DNA of 8,142 nucleotides from a bacterium (lineage in GTDB: Bacteria; UBP18; UBA7526). The DNA is taken from positions 1-8,142 of the forward strand of contig DRGV01000055.1 in assembly GCA_011049955.1 (NCBI GenBank), written 5' to 3'. Below are positions 1-6,184 of this stretch, in pieces. Position 1 is the first letter of the stretch; every line of letters begins with the position of its first letter. A program made the position numbers and the translations under genes. Under the pieces are notes generated by a model. That model worked only from the letters and a program-made list of their open reading frames with translations. It was not told where the DNA came from and searched no databases.

Positions 1-180
1 GCCTTCTGTGGTCTACTATCTGCCATCCACCAGGGTAGGGTATGTGCCGCGGGAGTAGCCATGACCGCCAAACAGCCGGCAGACTTTATGAAGTCCGTAG
101 TTATGGCAGTTATTGTTGAGACCTATGCTGTCTTGGGACTTCTGGCCAGTTTCCTTTTACTTCGGGGAGTAGAACTCTAA
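1..180 (+). CDS. atpK: V/A-type ATPase subunit K (membrane ring proteolipid), C-terminal part
   Basis: The reading frame is open from base 1 and ends at TAA 178-180, giving the last 59 residues; the start lies upstream of the window. Subunit K forms the rotating membrane ring that carries Na+ or H+ through the Vo sector. The visible part holds a small-residue helix with SAIHQGRVCAAGVAM and the final membrane helix with VIVETYAVLGLLASF. The glutamate (residue 40 of the fragment, bases 118-120) is the ion-binding carboxylate of the family. The glutamine (residue 11, bases 31-33) sits 29 residues before it, the same spacing as Q110 and E139 of Enterococcus hirae NtpK, both sodium ligands. The fragment most resembles the second hairpin of a four-helix 16-kDa proteolipid, but a two-helix form cannot be excluded. 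It opens the operon as seen here and is followed by subunit E. Confidence 0.93.
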   Translation, partial: AFCGLLSAIHQGRVCAAGVAMTAKQPADFMKSVVMAVIVETYAVLGLLASFLLLRGVEL

Positions 181-210
181 AAATACGGTTATTATGTCCC
201 GCTGAGCAGA

Positions 211-319
211 ACTGTTACTATTGGTTACTACGCTTTGCTGTTACTATCGGTTGCTTTTGTAACTGCTAGTAACTGTTTAGTAACTATTAGTAACCGTTTG
301 TAACCGTTAGTAACTATTC
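211..319. repeat. K-E intergenic palindrome of GTTACTA / TAGTAAC words
   Basis: The left half carries GTTACTA at 214-220, 224-230 and 240-246. The right half carries its reverse complement TAGTAAC at 267-273, 278-284, 288-294 and 308-314, so the two halves can fold on each other. On the right, TAAC starts at 260, 270, 281, 291, 301 and 311, a period of about 10.2 bases. The repeat ends immediately before the AGGAG ribosome site of subunit E. No ORF, promoter or terminator is evident in the gap. The word set is not used at the other junctions except for the related GTTACTG/GTAACCAG words of the B-D gap. Confidence 0.85.
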
Positions 320-330
320 AGGAGAAAAAG

Positions 331-903
331 ATGCCTTTAGAGAAGATCATTGAGCGCATCGGTGAAGAGTTTTCCCTTGAGATAGACAAGATCAAGAAAG
401 AGACTCAAGATAGAGTGAGTGAAATCCTAAAGGAGGCCAAGGAAAAGGCAGCCTCTATTAAGGACGAAATCCTAAAAAAGGCTTCTCTTGAAGGCCAAAG
501 GAGAAGAGACCGTATCCTTACCACGGCTAACTTAGAAGCCAGGAGAATAGTTTTAGAAGAGAAAGAGCGCTTGATGGAAGAGGCCTATAAGAAGGCTTTA
601 ACAAAACTTGAGAGCCGCGGCAAAAAATCTTATCAAGATATAATTAAGAAGATGCTTTTCAGGGTAGCGAAGAGTGGTTCAGGAGAGATTATCATATCAA
701 AGGAAGATAGAAAAAGAATTACCCCTTCTTTTATTGGGAGCATAAATAAGGACTTAAAGATTTCAAAGGAGGAGAGAGGAATTAGCGGAGGATTCATTCT
801 AAAGAGAAAGAAGATAGAAATTAATAACTCCTTTGAATCCCTCCTTCGCTCCAAGCGCGAGGAACTGGAACCCAGACTGGTAAGAATTCTTTTTGGCAGG
901 TAG
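331..903 (+). CDS. atpE: V/A-type ATPase subunit E (peripheral stalk)
   Basis: The product is 190 residues, normal for the vacuolar/archaeal subunit E family. It forms the peripheral stalk that holds the A3B3 head still against the membrane subunit I. The first ~100 residues are a charged, nearly uninterrupted amphipathic helix (runs of E, K and R with heptad-spaced L, I, A). The remaining ~90 residues are the globular head-binding domain, with the GEIIIS and GISGGFILK segments typical of the family. The start is well supported: AGGAG at 320-324 lies six bases before ATG 331. It follows K and precedes C, the usual order I-K-E-C-F-A-B-D. Its stop codon TAG is the first three bases of the repeat tract that fills the next gap. 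The partner stalk subunit (G/H) is not in this window. Confidence 0.93.
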   Translation: MPLEKIIERIGEEFSLEIDKIKKETQDRVSEILKEAKEKAASIKDEILKKASLEGQRRRDRILTTANLEARRIVLEEKERLMEEAYKKALTKLESRGKKSYQDIIKKMLFRVAKSGSGEIIISKEDRKRITPSFIGSINKDLKISKEERGISGGFILKRKKIEINNSFESLLRSKREELEPRLVRILFGR

Positions 904-1048
904 TTGGTTAGTAGTTAGGACGGCAACTTTGTTGCCTATAGTAGTTAGTTTGTTGGTCTTATGGTTTGATGGTTTTATGGTCAAGACTATCCAACTATCT
1001 AACTATCCGACTATTAAACTATCCAATTAATCAACTAACAACTAAAGC
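901..1048. repeat. E-C intergenic palindrome; inverted relative of the F-A repeat
   Basis: The gap is filled by two arms of short words. The left arm is rich in TAGTTGGTTAG, TAGTTAGTTTG and ATGGTTTGATGG. The right arm is rich in ACTATCC, AACTATC and CAACTAACAACTA. Nested complementary pairs are visible: 901-911 with 1035-1044 (one bulge), 942-948 with 999-1005 (TAGTTAG/CTAACTA), and 952-956 with 991-995. The segment 971-995 is the reverse complement of 2666-2690 with one mismatch in 25. GTTAGTTTG at 944-952 likewise matches CAAACTAAC at 2733-2741 in inverse orientation. This is therefore one element present twice in opposite orientation. The element overlaps the E stop codon. Confidence 0.85.
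922..936. other. Small perfect hairpin GGCAAC-TTT-GTTGCC
   Basis: A six-base-pair perfect stem with a three-base loop lies 18 bases after the E stop, inside the left arm of the E-C palindrome. It is more GC-rich than its surroundings. It is not followed by a T-run (next bases TATAG), so it does not look like an intrinsic terminator. It may be a minor RNA processing or stability structure, or simply part of the repeat. Confidence 0.55.
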
Positions 1049-1076
1049 AAACGAAGTAAGCGTGCTAACAAACTAA

Positions 1077-1097
1077 TCACTCCGAGCAATAGTGAGG
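1077..1097 (+). promoter_or_regulatory. Leader hairpin overlapping the ribosome site of subunit C
   Basis: TCACT (1077-1081) pairs perfectly with AGTGA (1091-1095) across a nine-base loop. The 3' arm merges with the Shine-Dalgarno GAGG (1094-1097), which lies four bases before ATG 1102. The same arrangement occurs before subunits A and B, where the stem is TTACT with AGTGG or AGTGA. It may partly mask the ribosome site. The stem is short, so its effect is uncertain. Confidence 0.5.
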
Positions 1098-1101
1098 CAA
1101 G

Positions 1102-2064
1102 ATGGACACAAGATATGCCTATATCACAGGAAGAGTAAGAGCCCTCGAAGCCCGACTCCTCGATAAGTTAAAGATAGAGAGGATGATCGCCGCCCCTTCA
1201 GCAAAAGCCAGCCTCTCAGAGCTTGAAGAGACAGATTACGGGCCATATGCCTCTCAACTAAAAGAGATCAACAACTTTGAGGACCTACTCTATGATGAAT
1301 TAAAGAGACTCTACTCCTTCATTGATAAAGGGTCTTTAGATAAAGAGTTGACCGACCTATTTAGACTACGCTATGATTTTCATAACCTGAAAGTCTTTCT
1401 AAAGAATAAATTTAAAGAGAAACCCCTTCCTTTGGAAAAACTACCCCTCATCGATCTGGGGACTATCGAGCCCCGGAAAGTAGGAGAAGCAAAAGAATTT
1501 CTCCAGATTCAGAAAGAGACAACGAGAGCCTTTGAAGAGAAGAAGAATCCCCAGGATATTGATATAATCTTAGATAAAGAATACTATAGACTCTGTGTCG
1601 AAAAGGCAGAAGAGTCTGAAAATGGATTTGTAATAGACCTCTTCCACACGGAGATCGACCTTATTAATATAAAGACATTCTTTCGCTGTCGAACTTTAAA
1701 AAGGGATAAGAACTTCTTCTCAAAAGTCCTCATTGGGGAAGGGAGTTTAACTAAGAGACTTTTCTTAGAATTCTATGAGAAAGAGGAGAGCGCTTTCTTA
1801 AGGAAGCTCTCCTTCACTTCTTATGCTAAAGTCATTATAGGATATGAGAAAGAGGGCTTGAAAGGACTTGAGCTTTCCTGTGATAACTTTTTCTTAGAAT
1901 ATATTAAGAAGACCAAATTTATTACTGCTGGCCTGGAGGTGCTCATTGCTTATTTGATTGCTAAAGAGAATGAGATAAATCTCTTGAGGAGCGTGTTGAC
2001 GGGAAAGATAAACGAGATTCCAGCCCAGATGATCAGGGAAAGGTTGAGAGAAACCTTTGTTTAA
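1102..2064 (+). CDS. atpC: V/A-type ATPase subunit C (rotor-to-ring connector)
   Basis: The product is 320 residues, close to the usual 320-350 of the archaeal/bacterial subunit C family (homolog of eukaryotic subunit d). This soluble funnel-shaped protein sits on the K ring and receives the D-F shaft, so it passes rotation between the head and the membrane. The N-terminus (YAYITGRVRALEARLLDK) and the repeated all-helical blocks with LRYDFHNLKVFLKNKF near residues 88-103 and IDLINIKTFFRCR near 185-197 are characteristic: the family consists of internally related helical repeats. The start is chosen because GAGG 1094-1097 lies directly upstream and the N-terminus matches the family. The gene is flanked on both sides by large repeat-filled gaps. 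This is not the F-type epsilon subunit that shares the atpC symbol. Confidence 0.92.
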   Translation: MDTRYAYITGRVRALEARLLDKLKIERMIAAPSAKASLSELEETDYGPYASQLKEINNFEDLLYDELKRLYSFIDKGSLDKELTDLFRLRYDFHNLKVFLKNKFKEKPLPLEKLPLIDLGTIEPRKVGEAKEFLQIQKETTRAFEEKKNPQDIDIILDKEYYRLCVEKAEESENGFVIDLFHTEIDLINIKTFFRCRTLKRDKNFFSKVLIGEGSLTKRLFLEFYEKEESAFLRKLSFTSYAKVIIGYEKEGLKGLELSCDNFFLEYIKKTKFITAGLEVLIAYLIAKENEINLLRSVLTGKINEIPAQMIRERLRETFV

Positions 2065-2105
2065 AAACTTCGGATTTTGAATTGTTACACGAATGGGCAC
2101 AAATA

Positions 2106-2296
2106 GTTAAATGCAAAATGCAAAAATCAAAATGCAAAATGACATAGTAAAATGCAAAATAAAAGTTCCCTTCCAGGATCCCGTGGGGGCAAAAATTAAA
2201 ATGACAATATAAAACGCAAAAACTTCTAAGGTTTAGAATTTATTGATTTTGATATTTAATATGTCATTTTTATCTTTAATATTTAATATTTAAATT
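2106..2296. repeat. C-F intergenic palindrome of AATGCAAAAT / ATTTAATAT words
   Basis: AATGCAAAAT occurs three times in the left arm (2110-2119, 2131-2140, 2151-2160). The right arm is rich in ATTTAATAT and TTTAATATTTAAT. AAAATGACATA (2136-2146) is perfectly complementary to TATGTCATTTT (2260-2270), and the flanks inward of it continue to pair imperfectly. Between the arms lies a distinct GC-rich patch with CCAGGATCC (2173-2181) and a run of five G. GGATCCTGG, the reverse complement of that patch, occurs in the D-nadE repeat at 7142-7150, although nine bases may be chance. No gene is seen in this gap of about 259 bases. Confidence 0.75.
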
Positions 2297-2323
2297 TTAT
2301 CTGCTAATCAGAGGCCTATCTTG

Positions 2324-2638
2324 ATGAAGATTGCCATCATTGGTGAGAAAGATGCTATCCTGGGTTTTTCTGCTTTAGGGATTGAGACCTATCCCGTAAC
2401 CGATGCTAAGGAAGCAGGAGAGAGATTGAAGAACCTGACCCAAAATAGGGATTATGCCACCATCTATCTTACAGAGAGCTTATCCTCCCAGATTAAGGAA
2501 CTAATAACAGAGCTTAGTGACTTTTCAAATATTGTCGTTATCCCGGGAAGAGGAGAATCTTTAGGTCTGGCGAGAGAGAGATTAAAGAAGATATCTGAGA
2601 AGGCATTGGGCACCGATGTACTATCCAATGAGGAGTGA
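2324..2638 (+). CDS. atpF: V/A-type ATPase subunit F (rotor shaft regulator)
   Basis: The product is 104 residues, the usual size for this small Rossmann-like subunit. It binds the D subunit in the central shaft and stimulates ATPase activity. The N-terminus MKIAIIGEKDAILGFSALGIETY is the family signature: a first beta strand, then GEKD and GF.ALGI. A second hallmark is the YATIYLTESL segment near residues 45-54, followed by IVVIPGRGES near 70-79. A TTG codon directly precedes the ATG (2321-2323), but ATG 2324 gives the normal N-terminus and lies nine bases after GAGG (2311-2314). Enterococcus calls its homolog NtpG. The gene sits between C and A in the usual order. Confidence 0.93.
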   Translation: MKIAIIGEKDAILGFSALGIETYPVTDAKEAGERLKNLTQNRDYATIYLTESLSSQIKELITELSDFSNIVVIPGRGESLGLARERLKKISEKALGTDVLSNEE

Positions 2639-2640
2639 TC

Positions 2641-2745
2641 AGTTAGATAGTTGAATAGTTGGATGGTTGGATAGTCTTGCCCATAAAACCAGTCAACCAT
2701 TTAACCATAAAACTATAAAACCATTAAACAAGCAAACTAACAGAC
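2641..2745. repeat. F-A intergenic repeat; inverted copy of the E-C element
   Basis: The left part is built of TAGATAGTTGAATAGTTGG words and the right part of CCATAAAAC, CCATTTAAC and CCATTAAAC words. A core of GGATAGTCTTG followed one base later by CCATAAAACC (2666-2690) matches the reverse complement of 971-995 at 24 of 25 positions. The distal word CAAACTAAC (2733-2741) matches the reverse complement of 944-952. The spacing from core to that word is 42 bases here but 18 in the E-C copy, so the CCATAAAAC arm has grown or shrunk. Self-pairing is weaker than in the other gaps: ATGGTTG 2663-2669 with CAACCAT 2694-2700, and GTTAG 2642-2646 with CTAAC 2737-2741. Confidence 0.85.
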
Positions 2746-2763
2746 TTACTGAACAAAGTGGGG
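2746..2763 (+). promoter_or_regulatory. Leader hairpin overlapping the ribosome site of subunit A
   Basis: TTACT (2746-2750) can pair with AGTGG (2757-2761) using two G-T wobbles, across the loop GAACAA. The 3' arm continues into GGGG (2760-2763), a purine-rich ribosome site five bases before ATG 2769. Loop and stem closely match the leader of subunit B (TTACT, GAACAT, AGTGAGG), and the stem class matches the leader of subunit C. It also helps fix the start of A at 2769. Confidence 0.5.
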
Positions 2764-2768
2764 ATGAT

Positions 2769-4532
2769 ATGAAAAAAGAATCCAAGGCTAAAATCATTAA
2801 GGTCTCTGGTCCCTTAGTAGTTGCTGAAGGGATGGAAAAGGCCAGGATGTACGATATGGTGAGAGTGGGCAGGATGGGCCTTATTGGTGAGATCATAGAG
2901 ATCAAAGAGGATAAGGCCTCTATCCAGGTCTATGAGGAGACGAGCGGCTTAGGGCCGGGTGAACCAGTAGAGACTACCATGGCTCCCTTGAGCGTTGAAT
3001 TGGGTCCGGGATTAATGGGCGGGATATATGATGGCATCCAGAGACCTCTGGATATTATTAGAGATAAAACAGGTAGTTATATTACCCGGGGGATTACCCT
3101 TCCTGCCGTAAATAGAAGAAAGAAGTGGGACTTCGTTCCTTTAGTAAAGAAGGGAGACGAGGTAAGGGCAGGAGATATCTTAGGCACTGTTCAGGAGACC
3201 CCTCTTGTTATCCATAAGGTCCTAGTCCCTTCGGGAATTGAAGGGGAGATAAGGGTAATTAAGAAAGAAAAGTTCACCGTTACTCAAACCATTGCCAAGG
3301 TGAGGACTGCTTCTGGGCTAAAAGAGATCAGGATGCTTCAGAAGTGGCCGGTAAGGATGGAAAGAATGGTCCAGAAGAAGCTTCCCCCAGAGGTCCCCTT
3401 AGTTACTGGTCAGCGGGTGATCGATACCTTCTTTCCCGTGGCCAAAGGAGGGACGGCCTGTATTCCCGGGCCCTTCGGATCAGGAAAAACGGTGATTCTC
3501 CATTGTATTGCTGCCTGGGCAGACGCAGATATCATCGTCTATATTGGATGCGGTGAGAGAGGGAATGAGATGACCGATGTCTTGTTAGAATTCCCCAAAC
3601 TAAAGGACCCCAAGACAGGAAGACCCTTGATTGAAAGGACGATCATGATCGCCAATACCTCGAATATGCCGGTTGCAGCCAGGGAGGCCAGCATCTATAC
3701 CGGGATCACTATTGCTGAATACTATCGGGATATGGGATATAATGTAGCTGTCATGGCTGATTCCACATCGAGATGGGCTGAGGCCCTGAGAGAGATTTCG
3801 GGAAGATTAGAGGAGATGCCTGGTGAAGAGGGCTATCCTGCCTATCTGGGAACCAGAATCGCCGAGTTCTATGAGCGAGCGGGTAGGGTCATCTGCCAGG
3901 GAACGAAAAACCGGGAAGGGACGCTTACTGTGATGGGCGCTGTCTCTCCCCCAGGAGGAGACCTATCAGACCCTGTGGTTCAGGCAACGCTAAGGACGGT
4001 GAAGGTCTTCTGGGCCTTAGAGGATAGGTTGGCTTATATGAGGCATTTCCCGGCCATAAACTGGCTCAATAGTTATTCTCTATATCTAGACAACATAGAG
4101 GCCTTTTTAAGTAAGGAGATCGCCAGCGACTGGATGAAGTTGAGGAATATCGCCATGGCCATATTGCAGGAAGAGGACTCCTTACAAGAGATTGTAAGAT
4201 TAGTGGGGAAGGAGGCCATCTCTCCGGGGGAACAGTTGGTCCTGGAGACCTCCAAGTCCATCAGGGAGGATTACCTTATGCAGGATGCCTTCCACGAGGT
4301 GGATGTCTATGCTCCATTGGAGAAGCAGTACCAGATGCTAAAGGTGATCTTAGAGCTCCACCGTTCCTCTAAACATGCCCTGGAGAAGGAAGTGCCTTTA
4401 GAGAAGTTACTCACCTTAAAAGTTAAGGAAAAAATTGCCCGGATGAAGTATATAGAGAAGAAGGATATGAGCGAGTTTAATAGCATTGAGAGAGAAATAA
4501 AGAGAGAGATAGACAATCTTATAGCCAAATGA
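2769..4532 (+). CDS. atpA: V/A-type ATPase catalytic subunit A
   Basis: From ATG 2769 the product is 587 residues, the normal length (about 580-600). Three copies alternate with B in the A3B3 head and hydrolyse or make ATP at the A-B interface. In order: the N-terminal beta barrel (residues 1-70, starting IIKVSGPLVVAEGM), the A-specific bulge (about 110-190), the Walker A loop GPFGSGKT (234-241, lysine 240), CGERGNE (261-267) with the catalytic glutamate region, the Walker B segment VAVMADSTSRWAEALRE (from 326), and a C-terminal helical domain. All key residues are present. The frame stays open upstream to a TTG at 2667, but those 34 codons translate the F-A repeat and are rejected. The chosen start has a G-rich ribosome site and the family N-terminus. 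Large repeat-filled gaps flank the gene on both sides. Confidence 0.96.
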   Translation: MKKESKAKIIKVSGPLVVAEGMEKARMYDMVRVGRMGLIGEIIEIKEDKASIQVYEETSGLGPGEPVETTMAPLSVELGPGLMGGIYDGIQRPLDIIRDKTGSYITRGITLPAVNRRKKWDFVPLVKKGDEVRAGDILGTVQETPLVIHKVLVPSGIEGEIRVIKKEKFTVTQTIAKVRTASGLKEIRMLQKWPVRMERMVQKKLPPEVPLVTGQRVIDTFFPVAKGGTACIPGPFGSGKTVILHCIAAWADADIIVYIGCGERGNEMTDVLLEFPKLKDPKTGRPLIERTIMIANTSNMPVAAREASIYTGITIAEYYRDMGYNVAVMADSTSRWAEALREISGRLEEMPGEEGYPAYLGTRIAEFYERAGRVICQGTKNREGTLTVMGAVSPPGGDLSDPVVQATLRTVKVFWALEDRLAYMRHFPAINWLNSYSLYLDNIEAFLSKEIASDWMKLRNIAMAILQEEDSLQEIVRLVGKEAISPGEQLVLETSKSIREDYLMQDAFHEVDVYAPLEKQYQMLKVILELHRSSKHALEKEVPLEKLLTLKVKEKIARMKYIEKKDMSEFNSIEREIKREIDNLIAK

Positions 4533-4541
4533 AAAGAATTA

Positions 4542-4775
4542 CTTAATCTTAAGATACAATAACCAAGAAACAAGATACAAACAATCACCAGATAATTTCC
4601 AATTCCTAATTCCCAATTCCCAATAAAATTCTTAATGTCTAATGTCAGAATGCCCAAAGATTTTTCGAAATTTGACATTTGAGAATTGGACATTTTATTA
4701 GAAATTGGATATTGGATATTAGAAATTTAATACGTTTGTTTGGTTATTGTCTCTTGTGTCTTATATCTTAATGCA
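4542..4775. repeat. A-B intergenic long imperfect palindrome
   Basis: The gap of about 272 bases is one large hairpin with colinear nested pairs. ACAATAACCAA (4556-4566) pairs with TTGGTTATTGT (4740-4750), AATAAAAT (4622-4629) with ATTTTATT (4692-4699), and AATGTCA (4641-4647) with TGACATT (4673-4679). TTTCGAAA (4663-4670) lies near the tip. The outer layer uses TTAAGATAC and CAAGATACAA words. The inner layer uses AATTCCCAATTCCC on the left and TTGGATATTGGATATT on the right. The arms are similar rather than identical, so many word units pair with mismatches. No gene is present; antisense open frames through this stretch are shadows. Confidence 0.85.
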
Positions 4776-4781
4776 AGGATT

Positions 4782-4799
4782 TTACTGAACATAGTGAGG
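4782..4799 (+). promoter_or_regulatory. Leader hairpin overlapping the ribosome site of subunit B
   Basis: TTACT (4782-4786) pairs with AGTGA (4793-4797), with one G-T wobble, across the loop GAACAT. The 3' arm merges with the Shine-Dalgarno GAGG (4796-4799), five bases before ATG 4805. Stem, loop and spacing nearly repeat the subunit A leader. C, A and B share this element; E and D do not show it clearly. Confidence 0.5.
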
Positions 4800-4804
4800 T
4801 AGTT

Positions 4805-6184
4805 ATGGTAAAAGAATATCTGACTATATCCCATATCGCTGGTCCCTTGATCTTAGTGGAGGAGACAAGCGGGATTAAGTACGGGGAGATCGCAGAGATT
4901 GAGTTGGCAACGAAGGAAGTGAGAAGGGGAAAGGTATTAGAGGTCACTGGCGATAAGGCCTTGGTTCAACTATTTGAAGGGACCACGGGCTTAAATGTCT
5001 ATCAGTCAAGGGTGAGGTTCTTAGGAAAAGGGATTGAACTGGGAGTATCCCTGGACCTATTGGGAAGGATATTCGATGGATTGGGAAGACCCATAGATGG
5101 TGGACCAAAGATCATTCCAGAGAAGAGGATTGATATCAATGGTAATCCCATAAATCCCACGGCAAGGAACTATCCCACAGAGTTCATTCAGACCGGGATC
5201 TCTGCTATAGATGGCATGAATACTTTAGTGAGAGGACAGAAGCTTCCCATATTCTCTGGTGCCGGATTACCTCATCCCCAGATCGCTGCCCAGATCGCTA
5301 GACAAGCAAGAGTCTTAGGGAAAGAAGAAAAGTTCGCAGTAGTCTTCGCTGCCATGGGCATTACTTTCGAGGAGGCAAATTACTTCATCACCGATTTTAG
5401 AAGAACAGGGGCCATTGAAAAGGCGGTATTATTCGTCAACTTAGCAGATGATCCGGCCATCGAGAGGATTGCTACTCCCCGGATGGCCTTGACTACTGCT
5501 GAATATCTTGCCTTTGAAAAGGATATGCATGTCTTGGTAATATTAACCGATATGACTAATTATGCTAATGCCTTAAGGGAGATCTCTGCGGCTCGTAAGG
5601 AGGTCCCGGGAAGGAGGGGTTATCCGGGCTATATGTATACCGACTTATCCACCATATATGAGAGGGCGGGAAGGATAAAAGGAAAGGCGGGCTCCATTAC
5701 CCAGATCCCAATACTCACCATGCCTGAGGATGATAAGACCCATCCCATTCCCGATCTGACAGGATATATTACAGAGGGACAGATAATTCTCTCTCGACCA
5801 CTACATAGAAAGGGGATCTATCCTCCCATAGATGTCCTTCCTTCATTATCGAGATTGAAGGAAAAGGGGGTTGGAAAGGATAAGACCCGGGAGGACCATG
5901 GGGATGTCACCAATCAGTTATTCGCCTGCTATGCTCGGGGAAAAGAGGCCAAGGAATTAGCCATCATCCTTGGTGAAGCAGCTTTGACAGAATTGGATAA
6001 GCTCTATGCAAAGTTAAGCGATAAATTCGAAGAGGAGTTCATTGCCCAAGGTGAGGAAGAGAATAGAAGCATTGAAGAGACCTTAGACCTCGGATGGAAG
6101 TTACTCACTATGATTCCTACCAGTGACCTGAAGAGAATAAGAGACGAATACATTGAGAAATACCTAAAACAAAGTAACCAGTAA
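4805..6184 (+). CDS. atpB: V/A-type ATPase regulatory subunit B
   Basis: The product is 459 residues, the family norm (about 455-470). B alternates with A in the head and supplies residues to the catalytic interface, but has no working P-loop of its own. The degenerate nucleotide site FSGAGLPHPQIAAQIARQA starts at residue 150, with no GKT, as expected. Further landmarks are FAAMGITFEEANYF, the DMTNYANALREISAARKEVPGRRGYPGYMYTDL block, and PSLSRL with the arginine finger at residue 350, the same number as the arginine finger of E. hirae B. GAGG 4796-4799 supports the start. The last codons (S-N-Q-stop) lie inside the AGTAACCAG repeat that fills the next gap, so the extreme C-terminus appears to be repeat-derived. 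Confidence 0.96.
   Translation: MVKEYLTISHIAGPLILVEETSGIKYGEIAEIELATKEVRRGKVLEVTGDKALVQLFEGTTGLNVYQSRVRFLGKGIELGVSLDLLGRIFDGLGRPIDGGPKIIPEKRIDINGNPINPTARNYPTEFIQTGISAIDGMNTLVRGQKLPIFSGAGLPHPQIAAQIARQARVLGKEEKFAVVFAAMGITFEEANYFITDFRRTGAIEKAVLFVNLADDPAIERIATPRMALTTAEYLAFEKDMHVLVILTDMTNYANALREISAARKEVPGRRGYPGYMYTDLSTIYERAGRIKGKAGSITQIPILTMPEDDKTHPIPDLTGYITEGQIILSRPLHRKGIYPPIDVLPSLSRLKEKGVGKDKTREDHGDVTNQLFACYARGKEAKELAIILGEAALTELDKLYAKLSDKFEEEFIAQGEEENRSIEETLDLGWKLLTMIPTSDLKRIRDEYIEKYLKQSNQ

Noticed and set aside
211..319. CRISPR-like or iteron array in the K-E gap
   Set aside because: Units are about ten bases with no spacers, sit between two ATPase genes, and no cas, replication or origin features are nearby.
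922..936. GGCAAC hairpin as an intrinsic terminator after subunit E
   Set aside because: No T-run follows and essential subunits of the same complex lie downstream.
2200..2300. AT-rich stretch before F as a promoter
   Set aside because: The -10-like words are repeat units of the palindrome arm and no paired -35 stands out; the gene lies mid-operon.
2667..2768. In-frame upstream extension of subunit A by 34 codons from TTG 2667
   Set aside because: It translates the F-A repeat, has no family resemblance, and ATG 2769 has a ribosome site and gives the normal N-terminus and length.
3344..3556. 70-residue + strand frame inside subunit A
   Set aside because: It is a shifted-frame shadow of the P-loop region of A with no ribosome site or family resemblance.
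4307..4693. 128-residue antisense open frame over the end of A and the A-B gap
   Set aside because: It is antisense to conserved coding sequence, continues into palindromic repeat, and has no recognisable domain; the upstream half mirrors subunit A codons.
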